From an uncultured Verrucomicrobiota bacterium (GTDB lineage Bacteria > Verrucomicrobiota > Kiritimatiellia > RFP12 > UBA1067): DNA of 13,272 nt. Position numbers and translations under genes: made by a program. Location: NCBI GenBank assembly GCA_947305825.1, contig CAMZET010000016.1, positions 1 to 13,272 of the forward strand. Direction: 5' to 3'. A model generated the notes under the pieces. It was not told the origin of the DNA. It did not search any database and saw nothing but the letters and a program-made list of their open reading frames with translations. Below are positions 1 to 6,921 of the stretch, one piece after another. Numbering within the stretch: the stretch's first letter is position 1; each line of letters begins with the position of its first letter.

Positions 1-74
1 CAAGAGGCGGCGCAAGAGGCGGCGCGGGGGGCGGCGGCGCACCGCCGCCGCCGGCAGGAGGGGCGGCAAGATGA
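1..74 (+). CDS. 3' end of an upstream gene (unidentified; possibly another pseudopilin gene)
   Basis: The frame starting at base 3 is open from the window edge and ends in TGA at 72-74, sharing the four bases ATGA (71-74) with the gspK start. The visible tail is low complexity, rich in Gly, Ala and Pro (RGGARGGAGG, then APPPPAGGAAR). The DNA has two copies of a 12-base CAAGAGGCGGCG unit (1-24) and a GC-only inverted repeat (30-37 with 42-49). Because the same ATGA junction occurs elsewhere in this window, and because gspK usually follows gspJ or other pseudopilin genes, this is plausibly the end of such a gene. Nothing in the 23 visible residues identifies the family. The frame in phase with gspK is also open to the window edge. 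Confidence 0.45.
   Translation, partial: RGGARGGAGGGGAPPPPAGGAAR
56..63 (+). promoter_or_regulatory. Shine-Dalgarno sequence of gspK
   Basis: AGGAGGGG lies 7 bases upstream of the ATG at 71. It is a strong purine-rich match to the anti-SD of 16S rRNA at ordinary spacing, and it supports this ATG over the second in-frame ATG eight codons downstream. It sits inside the end of the upstream reading frame. Confidence 0.75.
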
Positions 75-1300
75 CGACTCGCAACGCATCGATGCGCAAC
101 GGCGGCGCTCTTCTCATGGCTCTCTGGACAATAGCCATATTGTCCGTGATGGTGCTTTCGTTCGCCTACGAGGCCCACCAGCAGAGCGGCGTCAATGTCT
201 ACGTCCGCGAACGCAACCGCGTCAACCGCCTTACCGACGCCGGCCAGGCCGTCGCCGAGGTCGTCCTCCTCAAATACAAGGACGCGCCGGACTGGAACAA
301 GGACCAGGACATCGAATCGCTCCTCGAAGACGACCGCTGGGTTCGGGAGAAACAGGATTTGAAACGTGGGCAGTGCACCATCGGGCCGCTCGTCCTCGAC
401 GCCGACGACCCCGACGGCGGCACCGTCACCGTCGAAATACAATCCGTCAATTCCGGCAGCAAGGGCGTCATCAACATAAACAACCTGTACAAAGGCGGCG
501 GCGACAACAAGTACATGGAAAGGTGGTGGATGATTTTCCAGTCCCACGGCATACCGGAAGAACTGGCGACGGAGAAGGACGGCACCATCAACCTCTGGAA
601 CATTTTGATAGCTTCGTGGGACGACTGGCGCGACGAGGACGACACCGTGACCGCCATCGACGGCGAGGAAGCCGGCGCCGAACGCAAGTGGTACGAAGAA
701 TACGAGGAAGAGGAGAAAATCGACGAGGAAGACCGCCGCCGCCCGCGCAACGGCCCCATCCCGGACGTTCACGAACTCGCCTATCTGCGCGGATGGCGCG
801 AATATCCAGCCGTCTTGACCGGCGGCGTCCTCAACCCTTGGGAAAAGAAGGACTCGCAAATCCACGTCAAAGGCATCGAACATCTCTTCACCACCGTCGG
901 CTCCTCGAAAATCATCCTCAACGACCAGACGTCAGTCGACACGCTGATTACGATTCCCGGAGTCTACGGCGACGCCGAAGACAAAGAAGCGCTGGAAGAG
1001 GCGAACGTCGTCGCCCAGGCCATCCTCAACGCGCTGCGCACCATGCCCGAAGACTACGACGTGGACGAGACGCGCTCCTGGTGGCCGTTCAAGGACTGGC
1101 AGGACTTGAACAAGCGCGTGGACGACCAGGACGAGGAGGTCGGCAGCGAGGCCAACCAGTATCTTTCCTTCGAGCCGGACGACACGACGATTTACAAAAT
1201 CAAAATCACGGGCGAGTCGATGGGCATGAAGCACGAAGTGAGCGCGGAATGCTACGTGCGAGACTCGAAGGTGCGGTACATATCGTGGCGCGAAGACTAA
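71..1300 (+). CDS. gspK: Type II secretion system minor pseudopilin GspK
   Basis: This is a 409-residue protein of the size and layout of GspK, which with GspI and GspJ caps the tip of the periplasmic pseudopilus. A short basic leader ending at Gly11-Gly12 is followed by a hydrophobic helix (about 12-33), as expected for prepilin-peptidase processing. Like other GspK it lacks the Glu5 of ordinary pilins. Conserved GspK landmarks are INNLY (136-140), the acidic DDWRDEDD stretch (184-191) followed by GAE (202-204) and a Tyr, then RNGPI and an HELAYLRGW segment (226-242), and a TIPGVYGD helix-hairpin-helix-like start near 296. An acidic Glu run (YEEYEEEEKIDEED, about 208-221) is inserted before the RNG motif. 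The start has a good SD and overlaps the previous gene by ATGA. The stop overlaps the stop of the convergent methyltransferase gene. The family call is secure; no partner T2SS genes are visible. Confidence 0.88.
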   Translation: MTTRNASMRNGGALLMALWTIAILSVMVLSFAYEAHQQSGVNVYVRERNRVNRLTDAGQAVAEVVLLKYKDAPDWNKDQDIESLLEDDRWVREKQDLKRGQCTIGPLVLDADDPDGGTVTVEIQSVNSGSKGVININNLYKGGGDNKYMERWWMIFQSHGIPEELATEKDGTINLWNILIASWDDWRDEDDTVTAIDGEEAGAERKWYEEYEEEEKIDEEDRRRPRNGPIPDVHELAYLRGWREYPAVLTGGVLNPWEKKDSQIHVKGIEHLFTTVGSSKIILNDQTSVDTLITIPGVYGDAEDKEALEEANVVAQAILNALRTMPEDYDVDETRSWWPFKDWQDLNKRVDDQDEEVGSEANQYLSFEPDDTTIYKIKITGESMGMKHEVSAECYVRDSKVRYISWRED

Positions 1301-2526
1301 CGCGCCCTTTCAAGGACGGCTAGCGCCTCGAAGCGCGCAGTGCGCGGAAACATGTTGAACGAGGAAACCGAGGCGATTTTGAATGCGCGGGCGAGTTCCT
1401 TTAGGTCGCGGACCATGGTGGCGGGGTCGCAGGAAGCGTAGATGACGCGCCTGGCGCGAGAACCGGCGATGAAGGCGGCGACGCCGCGCTCCAGGCCGCT
1501 GCGCGGCGGGTCGATGATTACCGCCGCCGTGTCGCGTATGCGCATCTTGCGCATATTCGGCCCGACGCGCTCGGCGAAGAAACGCGCTTCGACGCCAGGG
1601 AAAAGCGCGGCGTTCTTTTTCGCGAACTCGATTGCCCGACGGCCGGACTCGATGCCGGTCAGCTTGCGCGGCTTGCACGAAAGCCCAAGCACGCCAACCC
1701 CGCAATAGAGGTCGAGGACTTCCGGAGCCTCGTCGGCGAAGCGCGAGTATTCCGACACGACGGCCTTCGTCAGCGCTTCGCCGACCTCGGGGTTCATCTG
1801 CCAGAAACCGTCGGCCGGAACTTCGTAGACCTTGCCGAGCGAAGTCTCCTTCACTACGACGTCTTGCGGAGCATCGCCAATCCACCACTTGACGCCGCTT
1901 GCGGCGCTCCAGCGCACCGTGACCGTCTCCTTCGCTTCGATGGACCTTCGCACGACGGGCGAGCCTTGCGTGAGCAGCGAGGTGAGGTGGCTGCGGACGG
2001 CGGGGAGCGCGGCATTGATTTCCGGGCGCGCAAGAGGATCTTTCAGCACGTCCTGAATGGTGTGGCCCGGCTCGCTCATGTAGCCCATGACGACGCCCTG
2101 CGCCGGGCTGTGCGCCCGCGCGCCTCGGACTGTCGCGAAATGGTATACGGCCTTGTTGCGGTAGTTGAGAATATTGGGCGACTGCACCATCGGGCGGAAC
2201 AGCGCGTCGTCGCCGGGCTTGACGAGCCTCGCCCGCTCCAGCGCCTCGCGAAGCTGCTGCTCCTTCGCCCGCAGTTCCGCGGCGGGCGACAAGTTCGCGT
2301 AGACCATTCCCGGCACGGGCTTCGGCCCTTCGCCGGTACGGTCCGGAGACGGTTCTACGACCTCCACGAGCCGCCCCTTGACGAAGGAGCTGCGCTCTTC
2401 GACAATTTCGGCCTTCACCTGTTCTCCGGCGAACGCACCCGGCACGAACACGACACGCCCGTCGCCAAGACGGCCTAATCCGTCGCCGCCGTATACGTTC
2501 TTTGCGATATATACCGTCGATGTCAT
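1297..2526 (-). CDS. RNA uracil-C5 methyltransferase, RlmD/TrmA family (probably 23S rRNA)
   Basis: The 409-residue product is a SAM-dependent enzyme that methylates C5 of a uridine in rRNA or tRNA. An N-terminal TRAM-like beta domain (about 1-60) precedes the methyltransferase core: FWQMN (241-245), SAM motif I LDLYCGVGVL (271-280), DPPRSGL (339-345), the nucleophile in YASCDPAT (Cys366), and the proton-abstracting Glu in FPRTARFEAL (Glu400). All catalytic residues are present. The Cys residues that bind a [4Fe-4S] cluster in E. coli RlmD are absent: the first Cys of the whole protein is Cys275. Which uridine is modified (U1939, U747 or tRNA U54) cannot be told from the sequence. The ATG at 2526 overlaps the flippase stop as ATGA, with a GAAAGG about 10 bases upstream. 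The same frame stays open far upstream, but that part is the antisense-phase shadow of the flippase gene. The stop codon overlaps that of gspK. Confidence 0.85.
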   Translation of the reverse strand: MTSTVYIAKNVYGGDGLGRLGDGRVVFVPGAFAGEQVKAEIVEERSSFVKGRLVEVVEPSPDRTGEGPKPVPGMVYANLSPAAELRAKEQQLREALERARLVKPGDDALFRPMVQSPNILNYRNKAVYHFATVRGARAHSPAQGVVMGYMSEPGHTIQDVLKDPLARPEINAALPAVRSHLTSLLTQGSPVVRRSIEAKETVTVRWSAASGVKWWIGDAPQDVVVKETSLGKVYEVPADGFWQMNPEVGEALTKAVVSEYSRFADEAPEVLDLYCGVGVLGLSCKPRKLTGIESGRRAIEFAKKNAALFPGVEARFFAERVGPNMRKMRIRDTAAVIIDPPRSGLERGVAAFIAGSRARRVIYASCDPATMVRDLKELARAFKIASVSSFNMFPRTARFEALAVLERAR

Positions 2527-3959
2527 GGTTGCCGAGCCTTTCGCGAGGGTGTGGAGGTGGAGGTGGAAGTTGTGGTGGGAGAGGGACAAACGGCCAGCTG
2601 CCGCCGGCGAGAGCGGATGGCGCGGACGGCAAAGAACGCGACAAGCGCCGCAGCCTGCAGCACGGCGGACGCGAACAGCCACTTGACGAAAAATGAAAGC
2701 CTCGCCGGCGCGAGCGCGGCCACTGCATCCGTCATCCATTGCGGCGCGTATGGCTCGACCGCGCCCCAGCCAGTCAAAACGACGAGCGCGCCAGTCTCGA
2801 AAAGGACTATCGGAAGATACACGACAAGATACTTGAAGCGTCCGGCCGCCATTTCGAAGAGACCGGTGACGACGAGGGCGGAGCCAAGCGCCGTGCGCAG
2901 CGTGTGCAGCGCGGTCAGCGGCGCGTATTGCGCGTACGGTTCCCAGACGCTCACGAGGGAAAAAATCTGGCGCGACGCAAACGCGAAAACAAGCGCGATG
3001 GCCGCGCCGGGCGCGAACGAACCCAGAATTACGCGCTTCAGCAATGCGAGTTCTCCGCGAACGTCGCCGCGCTCTTTCGCTTCCGCCGCGAGAGGGAACA
3101 TCACAAGCGTAATCGTCGTGCCGGCGTAGGCCGCAGTCTCCGCCAGGCGCGAAATTACGTAAAACGCAGCGGACTCGACTTCCGGGAGGCGCTGGCGAAT
3201 GAGAAGCGCCTGCCAAGCGGAAGCGAGGCAGACGACGACGGAACTTATCGCGACAGGCCAAGTATAGCGGAGCATTTCGCCGAGGTCGCGGCGTCCTAGC
3301 GCGACGGAGCGGACTTTTGCGCCGAGGTCGCGGCGCAGCGAGGCGAGGGCGATGGCCGTCGTGGCGGCGGGCGCCGCAATCTGGCCCAGCAAATAGCCGG
3401 AAAGCGCGCGGAACGGCATAGCGACGAGCAGGACGACGAGGCGCAGCGGAGCCCCGACCACGTTCGACACCGCGACCGCGCCGAAACGCCGCAACCCTTG
3501 CAGCGACGACGTGAAGACGCTCGACAGAGGCCCGGCGATGCCGGCGGCGATTAGGAGGATGCCGAGCGACCCCTCGGCGACGCGAAGTCGCTCGAAATAC
3601 GCCGGCAGCACGAACCGCGCCAGCAGAATCGACAGGACGAACACGGCTCCCGCTCCCCAGAACACGATTGACAGCATTCGCTTTATTTTCCCGTATTCGC
3701 CGCGCACCGAATAAATCGACAGCCAGCGCGAAAACGGAATGGTGACGATGGAAAGCGGGAGCGCGAAGACAGAGGAGAATTGCAGCAGCGGGAGCGCGGC
3801 GCCGAGTTCCGCCTCGCCCACCATTTTCGGCACGAGCCAAAGCCCGGCGAACGCCTGTATCGCGTCGCCGGAGCGGCACGCAACGAAAATGATGGCCGAC
3901 CACCACCAGAGGTCGCCAAAACGAGCGCGCAGCCTGGCTATGGCGCCGCCCGCGCTCAT
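2523..3959 (-). CDS. Polysaccharide/lipid-linked oligosaccharide flippase (Wzx/MATE-like, MOP superfamily)
   Basis: This 478-residue integral membrane protein is mostly hydrophobic helices separated by short basic loops, of the length and helix density of Wzx-type flippases, which move undecaprenyl-linked sugar units across the inner membrane. It starts with an amphipathic RLRARFGDLWWWSAIIF segment and has basic cytosolic loops such as RGEYGKIKRML and ASLRRDLGAK. The assignment rests on architecture and general resemblance; there is no catalytic signature, so a MurJ-like or other MOP exporter is possible. The C-terminus is odd: after a basic stretch (AIRSRRRQ) it ends in a Thr/Ser tail (TTTSTSTST) encoded by a hexanucleotide repeat. 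Its ATG overlaps the aroE stop (ATGA, 3956-3959) and its stop overlaps the methyltransferase start, so it is probably translationally coupled to both. No convincing SD is visible before the ATG. Confidence 0.72.
   Translation of the reverse strand: MSAGGAIARLRARFGDLWWWSAIIFVACRSGDAIQAFAGLWLVPKMVGEAELGAALPLLQFSSVFALPLSIVTIPFSRWLSIYSVRGEYGKIKRMLSIVFWGAGAVFVLSILLARFVLPAYFERLRVAEGSLGILLIAAGIAGPLSSVFTSSLQGLRRFGAVAVSNVVGAPLRLVVLLVAMPFRALSGYLLGQIAAPAATTAIALASLRRDLGAKVRSVALGRRDLGEMLRYTWPVAISSVVVCLASAWQALLIRQRLPEVESAAFYVISRLAETAAYAGTTITLVMFPLAAEAKERGDVRGELALLKRVILGSFAPGAAIALVFAFASRQIFSLVSVWEPYAQYAPLTALHTLRTALGSALVVTGLFEMAAGRFKYLVVYLPIVLFETGALVVLTGWGAVEPYAPQWMTDAVAALAPARLSFFVKWLFASAVLQAAALVAFFAVRAIRSRRRQLAVCPSPTTTSTSTSTPSRKARQP
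2551..2568. repeat. Hexanucleotide repeat in the 3' end of the flippase gene
   Basis: Three near-perfect copies of GTGGAG (third copy GTGGAA) lie head to tail. On the - strand they encode the alternating Ser-Thr part of the flippase tail. Because the unit is 6 bp, copy-number change would add or remove residues without shifting the frame. Confidence 0.7.
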
Positions 3960-4810
3960 CGTGCGCAAGCCCCCACGGCGGCGAGCATCGCCGAGCGGTC
4001 CGCCTTCAGGCCGGTCCAGATTTCGAACGAGCGCGCACCTTGCTCCACCAGGAACTCCAGGCCGCCCGCCGCGCTTGCGCCGGCCGCGAGCGCCGCCGCC
4101 GCAGTCGGCGGCAGCTCCCTCGTCGGAATTATGTCGAGCACGAACTGCCCTTTGCGGAACGCGCCAGCTGGGACCACGCTCCCGTCGCCAGGCTGCAAAC
4201 CTACCGGCGTCGCGTTCACAATGACGTCGGCAGCGCATGCTGCCGCGTAGAGCGCACCGACGTCCGCCGCCGGCACCGCCGCCGCCGATGTTCCGGTCGT
4301 TTCAATCGCGGCGAGTTCCGCGAGCGAGACGGCGAGCTCTCGTGCCGTCGCGAAGGTGCGCGCCGACACGGATACCGCCGCCGCCCTTTCAAGGACGCAC
4401 GCTTTAGCGAGAGCGCTCCCCGCGCCCCCACAGCCTACGACGAGAACCCGCGCCCCGGAAAGCGCCACACCATGCGCAGAAAGGCACGACAGGAATCCGG
4501 CGACATCCGTGTTGCTGCCTGAAATCGTGCCGTCCGCCTCGAACTTCAAGGTGTTGCACGAGCCGTAGCGCCGCACCGATTCGTCAGGCGCGTCGAGAAG
4601 CGCCAGCACCGCTTTCTTGTGCGGAACAGTCACGTTCAGCCCGACGTACCCTTCGTCGCGGCGTGCGCGAACGAACGCCGCCACGCCGCCGGGTTCCACG
4701 TCGAACTTCGAATATTCGGCGTCGAGCCCGAGCGAGGCGAAATTGGCCGCGTGCATCGCAGGCGAGAGCGAATGCGCCACGGGGTGGCCTATCACGGCAA
4801 AGCGCATCAT
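3956..4810 (-). CDS. aroE: Shikimate dehydrogenase
   Basis: AroE catalyses NADPH-dependent reduction of 3-dehydroshikimate to shikimate, the fourth step toward chorismate. The 284-residue product has the normal length. It shows the shikimate-binding SLSP (14-17), NVTVPHKK with catalytic Lys65, SNTD with catalytic Asp102, the Rossmann glycine motif VGCGGAGSA (125-133), NATPVG, and the C-terminal GLEFLVEQGARSFEIWTG block that closes the active site. All catalytic residues are present. Two ATGs stand in tandem (4810 and 4807). The first is chosen because AAGGAA (4819-4824) lies 8 bases upstream. It follows serS by 39 bases and overlaps the flippase gene by ATGA, so it should be cotranscribed with both. 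Confidence 0.93.
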   Translation of the reverse strand: MMRFAVIGHPVAHSLSPAMHAANFASLGLDAEYSKFDVEPGGVAAFVRARRDEGYVGLNVTVPHKKAVLALLDAPDESVRRYGSCNTLKFEADGTISGSNTDVAGFLSCLSAHGVALSGARVLVVGCGGAGSALAKACVLERAAAVSVSARTFATARELAVSLAELAAIETTGTSAAAVPAADVGALYAAACAADVIVNATPVGLQPGDGSVVPAGAFRKGQFVLDIIPTRELPPTAAAALAAGASAAGGLEFLVEQGARSFEIWTGLKADRSAMLAAVGACAR

Positions 4811-4818
4811 GGCTTCGC

Positions 4819-4824
4819 TTCCTT
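4819..4824 (-). promoter_or_regulatory. Shine-Dalgarno sequence of aroE
   Basis: AAGGAA on the - strand, 8 bases upstream of the first of two tandem ATG codons (4810, 4807). It favours the first ATG and shows that aroE has its own ribosome entry in the 39-base gap after serS. Confidence 0.6.
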
Positions 4825-4849
4825 CCGGCGGCGCATGACGGCGATAGCC

Positions 4850-6133
4850 TTACTTCGCCTTCGGCTCAAGCCGCTCGACTCCGCCCATGTACGGACGCAG
4901 GACTTCGGGAATCGTCACCGAGCCGTCCGCGTTCTGGTGCTGCTCGAGAAGCGCAACCATGAGGCGCGGCAGCGCGACGCCGGAACCATTGAGGGTGTGC
5001 ACGAGTTTCGTCTTGCCGTCGGCGTCGCGGAAGCGGCAGTTCAGGCGGCGGGCCTGGTAGTCCGTGAAGCACGAGCAGCTCGAGACCTCCAGCCACTGCT
5101 TCTCGCCGGGCGCCCAGAGCTCCAGGTCGTAGCACTTCGCCGCCGAAAAGCCCATGTCGCCGGAGCAGAGCTCCAGCACGCGGAAATGCAGCCCGAGCCC
5201 GGTCAAAATCGCCTCCGCTTCCTTCACAAGCGTCTCAAGCTGCGCGAAAGACGTGTCCGGATGCACGAAGTTCACCATCTCCACCTTGTCGAACTGGTGC
5301 ACGCGCAGCATTCCGCGCGTCATCTTCCCCGCAGAACCCGCCTCGCGCCGGAAGCACGGCGTGTAGGCCGTCAGTTTGATTGGCAGGTCTTTCGCGGAAA
5401 GTATGTCGTCGCGGTAGAAATTCGTGACCGGGACTTCGGCGGTCGGGATGAGCCAGAAGTCGTCGATTTGGCAATGGTAGAGGTCTTCGGCGAACTTCGG
5501 GAGCTGGCCGGTGCCGGTCATGGAGTCGGAGTTCACGACGAAAGGCGGGAGCATTTCGGTATAGCCCTGCTCGCGGCAGTGCACGTCGAGCATGTACTGG
5601 ATTAGCGCTCGTTGGAGCTTGGCCCCCTGGCCGAGGATGATGGGGAAGCCGGTGCCGGTGAGTTTTACGCCGCGAGGGAAGTCGAAAATCCCGAGTTTCT
5701 CGCCGACGGCCATGTGGTCCAGAATGGGGAAATCCGGGTCTTTCCATTCGCCGACAAACCTGACGACCTTGTTGGCGGAGGAGTCGAGGCCTGTCGGGAT
5801 TTCCGGCGCCGGGATGTTGGGAATCATGAGGAGCGCTTCGCGGAGGTCATTCTCGACTTGCGCAAGTTCGCGGTCGATTTCGGCAATCCTGTCGCCGACT
5901 TTGCGCATTTCTTCCTTTGCGGCGGCGATGTCGCCGCCTTCCTTGGCGATGCGTCCGATGTCCTTTGAAGCGGCGTTGCGTTTTGCCTTGAGAGTCTCGG
6001 TTTCGCCGACGAGGGAGCGACGTCTGGCGTCCAGGTCTCTCGCGCGGGCGCACTTCTCTTCTTCGACGCCGCGCCTGGCCAGCGCGGCCACCGTCGCCTC
6101 GTAGTCTTCACGTAATTTCTTGATGTCTATCAT
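4850..6133 (-). CDS. serS: Seryl-tRNA synthetase
   Basis: This class II aminoacyl-tRNA synthetase charges tRNA-Ser (and tRNA-Sec if present) in the cytoplasm. The 427 residues match the family. An N-terminal antiparallel coiled-coil arm (about 25-105) that grips the long variable arm of tRNA-Ser is followed by the catalytic domain, with TAEVPVTN (231-238), motif 2 FRREAGSAGK (261-270) continuing to GMLRVHQF, CSGDMGF, and motif 3 GSGVALPR (383-390). The start at 6133 (MIDIKKLRED) is the conserved one, with AAGGGA about 9 bases upstream; the frame extends further upstream but into tcdA. A consensus TATAAT box lies 25 bases before the ATG, so serS probably begins its own transcript, shared with aroE, the flippase and the methyltransferase. 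Confidence 0.96.
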   Translation of the reverse strand: MIDIKKLREDYEATVAALARRGVEEEKCARARDLDARRRSLVGETETLKAKRNAASKDIGRIAKEGGDIAAAKEEMRKVGDRIAEIDRELAQVENDLREALLMIPNIPAPEIPTGLDSSANKVVRFVGEWKDPDFPILDHMAVGEKLGIFDFPRGVKLTGTGFPIILGQGAKLQRALIQYMLDVHCREQGYTEMLPPFVVNSDSMTGTGQLPKFAEDLYHCQIDDFWLIPTAEVPVTNFYRDDILSAKDLPIKLTAYTPCFRREAGSAGKMTRGMLRVHQFDKVEMVNFVHPDTSFAQLETLVKEAEAILTGLGLHFRVLELCSGDMGFSAAKCYDLELWAPGEKQWLEVSSCSCFTDYQARRLNCRFRDADGKTKLVHTLNGSGVALPRLMVALLEQHQNADGSVTIPEVLRPYMGGVERLEPKAK

Positions 6134-6157
6134 GATGCTTTTCCCTTGAATGCGTGT

Positions 6158-6168
6158 ATTATACCAAA
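6158..6168 (-). promoter_or_regulatory. Extended -10 promoter of serS
   Basis: On the - strand the sequence reads ATTTGGTATAAT: a perfect TATAAT (6163 down to 6158) preceded by TGG, the extended -10 TGn. Counting 7 bases down predicts transcription start near A at 6151, giving an 18-base leader that contains the serS SD. No good -35 hexamer is visible at 16-18 bp, as is usual for extended -10 promoters. The TAA stop of tcdA lies inside the TATAAT. The word GATTTGGTATA recurs exactly once more in the window, before gltX. This is a sequence-based prediction. Confidence 0.6.
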
Positions 6169-6920
6169 TCTTCGCCGACGGCGCATAGCACGCCGCTTTT
6201 GCCGCCGGCGCCATGAACGAGGGAGCGGATGACATGGGCGGCGATGGCGAGGCCGAAAGCGGCGGTCACTGTGACAATCGAGCCCTTCTCGCCCGGCACG
6301 AGGCTCTGGAGTGGAGGTTCCGTCGACCAGGCGCAGTCGAAGTCGCGGCGCGGCAGGTCGCCGAGCGAACGGCGGAAACGGTTGCGCAAAGCGCGCGCCA
6401 GGCCGTCGCCGGCCACTTTGCGGAACTTGGAGATGCGCACTTGCTGCGGGTCGAGGCGCAGCGCGGCTCCCATCGACGAGACGAGCGCGGTATTCTCCTC
6501 GGCGAGCGTCCGCAAAATCAGCAGCGCCTTGCAGTCCACGGAATCGATTGCGTCCACGACGAAATCGTATGCGGCGAGATTGAAGGAGTCTGCGGTATCG
6601 GCGCAGAAGCGATCGCAGCGGACGTCGAGCGAGCAGGCGGGCGCGACGTCCGCTAAGCGACGCGCCAGCGCTTCGGCCTTGTATTCGCCGATGGTGGAGC
6701 GCCCCGCCATAATCTGTCGGTTGAGATTGGATGGCGCGACGCGGTCGAAATCAATCAAGGCAAGCCTTCCGACGCCGGAGCGTGCGAGAGCCTCTGCGCA
6801 CCAGCCGCCGACGCCGCCGAGGCCGAACACGGCCACGCTCGCCGACGAAAGGCGCGCCATGCCCTCGCCTCCCAGAAGCGCAGCCGAACGCGCCGCGAAC
6901 GCCTCGTTGCCCGGTTCCAT
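6159..6920 (-). CDS. tcdA: tRNA threonylcarbamoyladenosine dehydratase (TcdA/CsdL family)
   Basis: This E1-like, ThiF-fold protein of 253 residues uses ATP to activate the carboxyl of t6A37 in ANN-decoding tRNAs and cyclises it to ct6A. The N-terminus matches TcdA layout (EAFAARSAALLGGEGMARL). It is followed by the ATP-binding GLGGVG (33-38), an acidic pair in LIDFD (Asp57, Asp59), SNLNRQ (64-69), DAIDSVDCK (123-131), the TcdA-typical SSMGA and LDPQQV block, and STEPP. Paralogous ThiF/MoeB/HesA proteins lack that middle block, which supports TcdA. It begins one base after the stop of the glycosyltransferase gene (TAG-C-ATG) with no strong SD, so it probably depends on read-through from there. 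Its stop codon is embedded in the serS -10 box. Confidence 0.87.
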   Translation of the reverse strand: MEPGNEAFAARSAALLGGEGMARLSSASVAVFGLGGVGGWCAEALARSGVGRLALIDFDRVAPSNLNRQIMAGRSTIGEYKAEALARRLADVAPACSLDVRCDRFCADTADSFNLAAYDFVVDAIDSVDCKALLILRTLAEENTALVSSMGAALRLDPQQVRISKFRKVAGDGLARALRNRFRRSLGDLPRRDFDCAWSTEPPLQSLVPGEKGSIVTVTAAFGLAIAAHVIRSLVHGAGGKSGVLCAVGEDLV

Positions 6921-6921
6921 G

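Noticed and set aside
30..49. GC-only hairpin before gspK as a terminator or riboswitch
   Set aside because: It lies inside the end of an upstream reading frame, has no T run, and is explained by GGC/CCG codon repeats.
2527..3906. Long N-terminal extension of the uracil methyltransferase
   Set aside because: The extension is the flippase gene read in another frame, Arg/Ala-rich; the TRAM domain begins directly after the ATG at 2526.
3960..4238. N-terminal extension of the flippase
   Set aside because: It overlaps the C-terminal coding part of aroE in another frame and is highly basic; the ATGA junction at 3959 gives the expected start.
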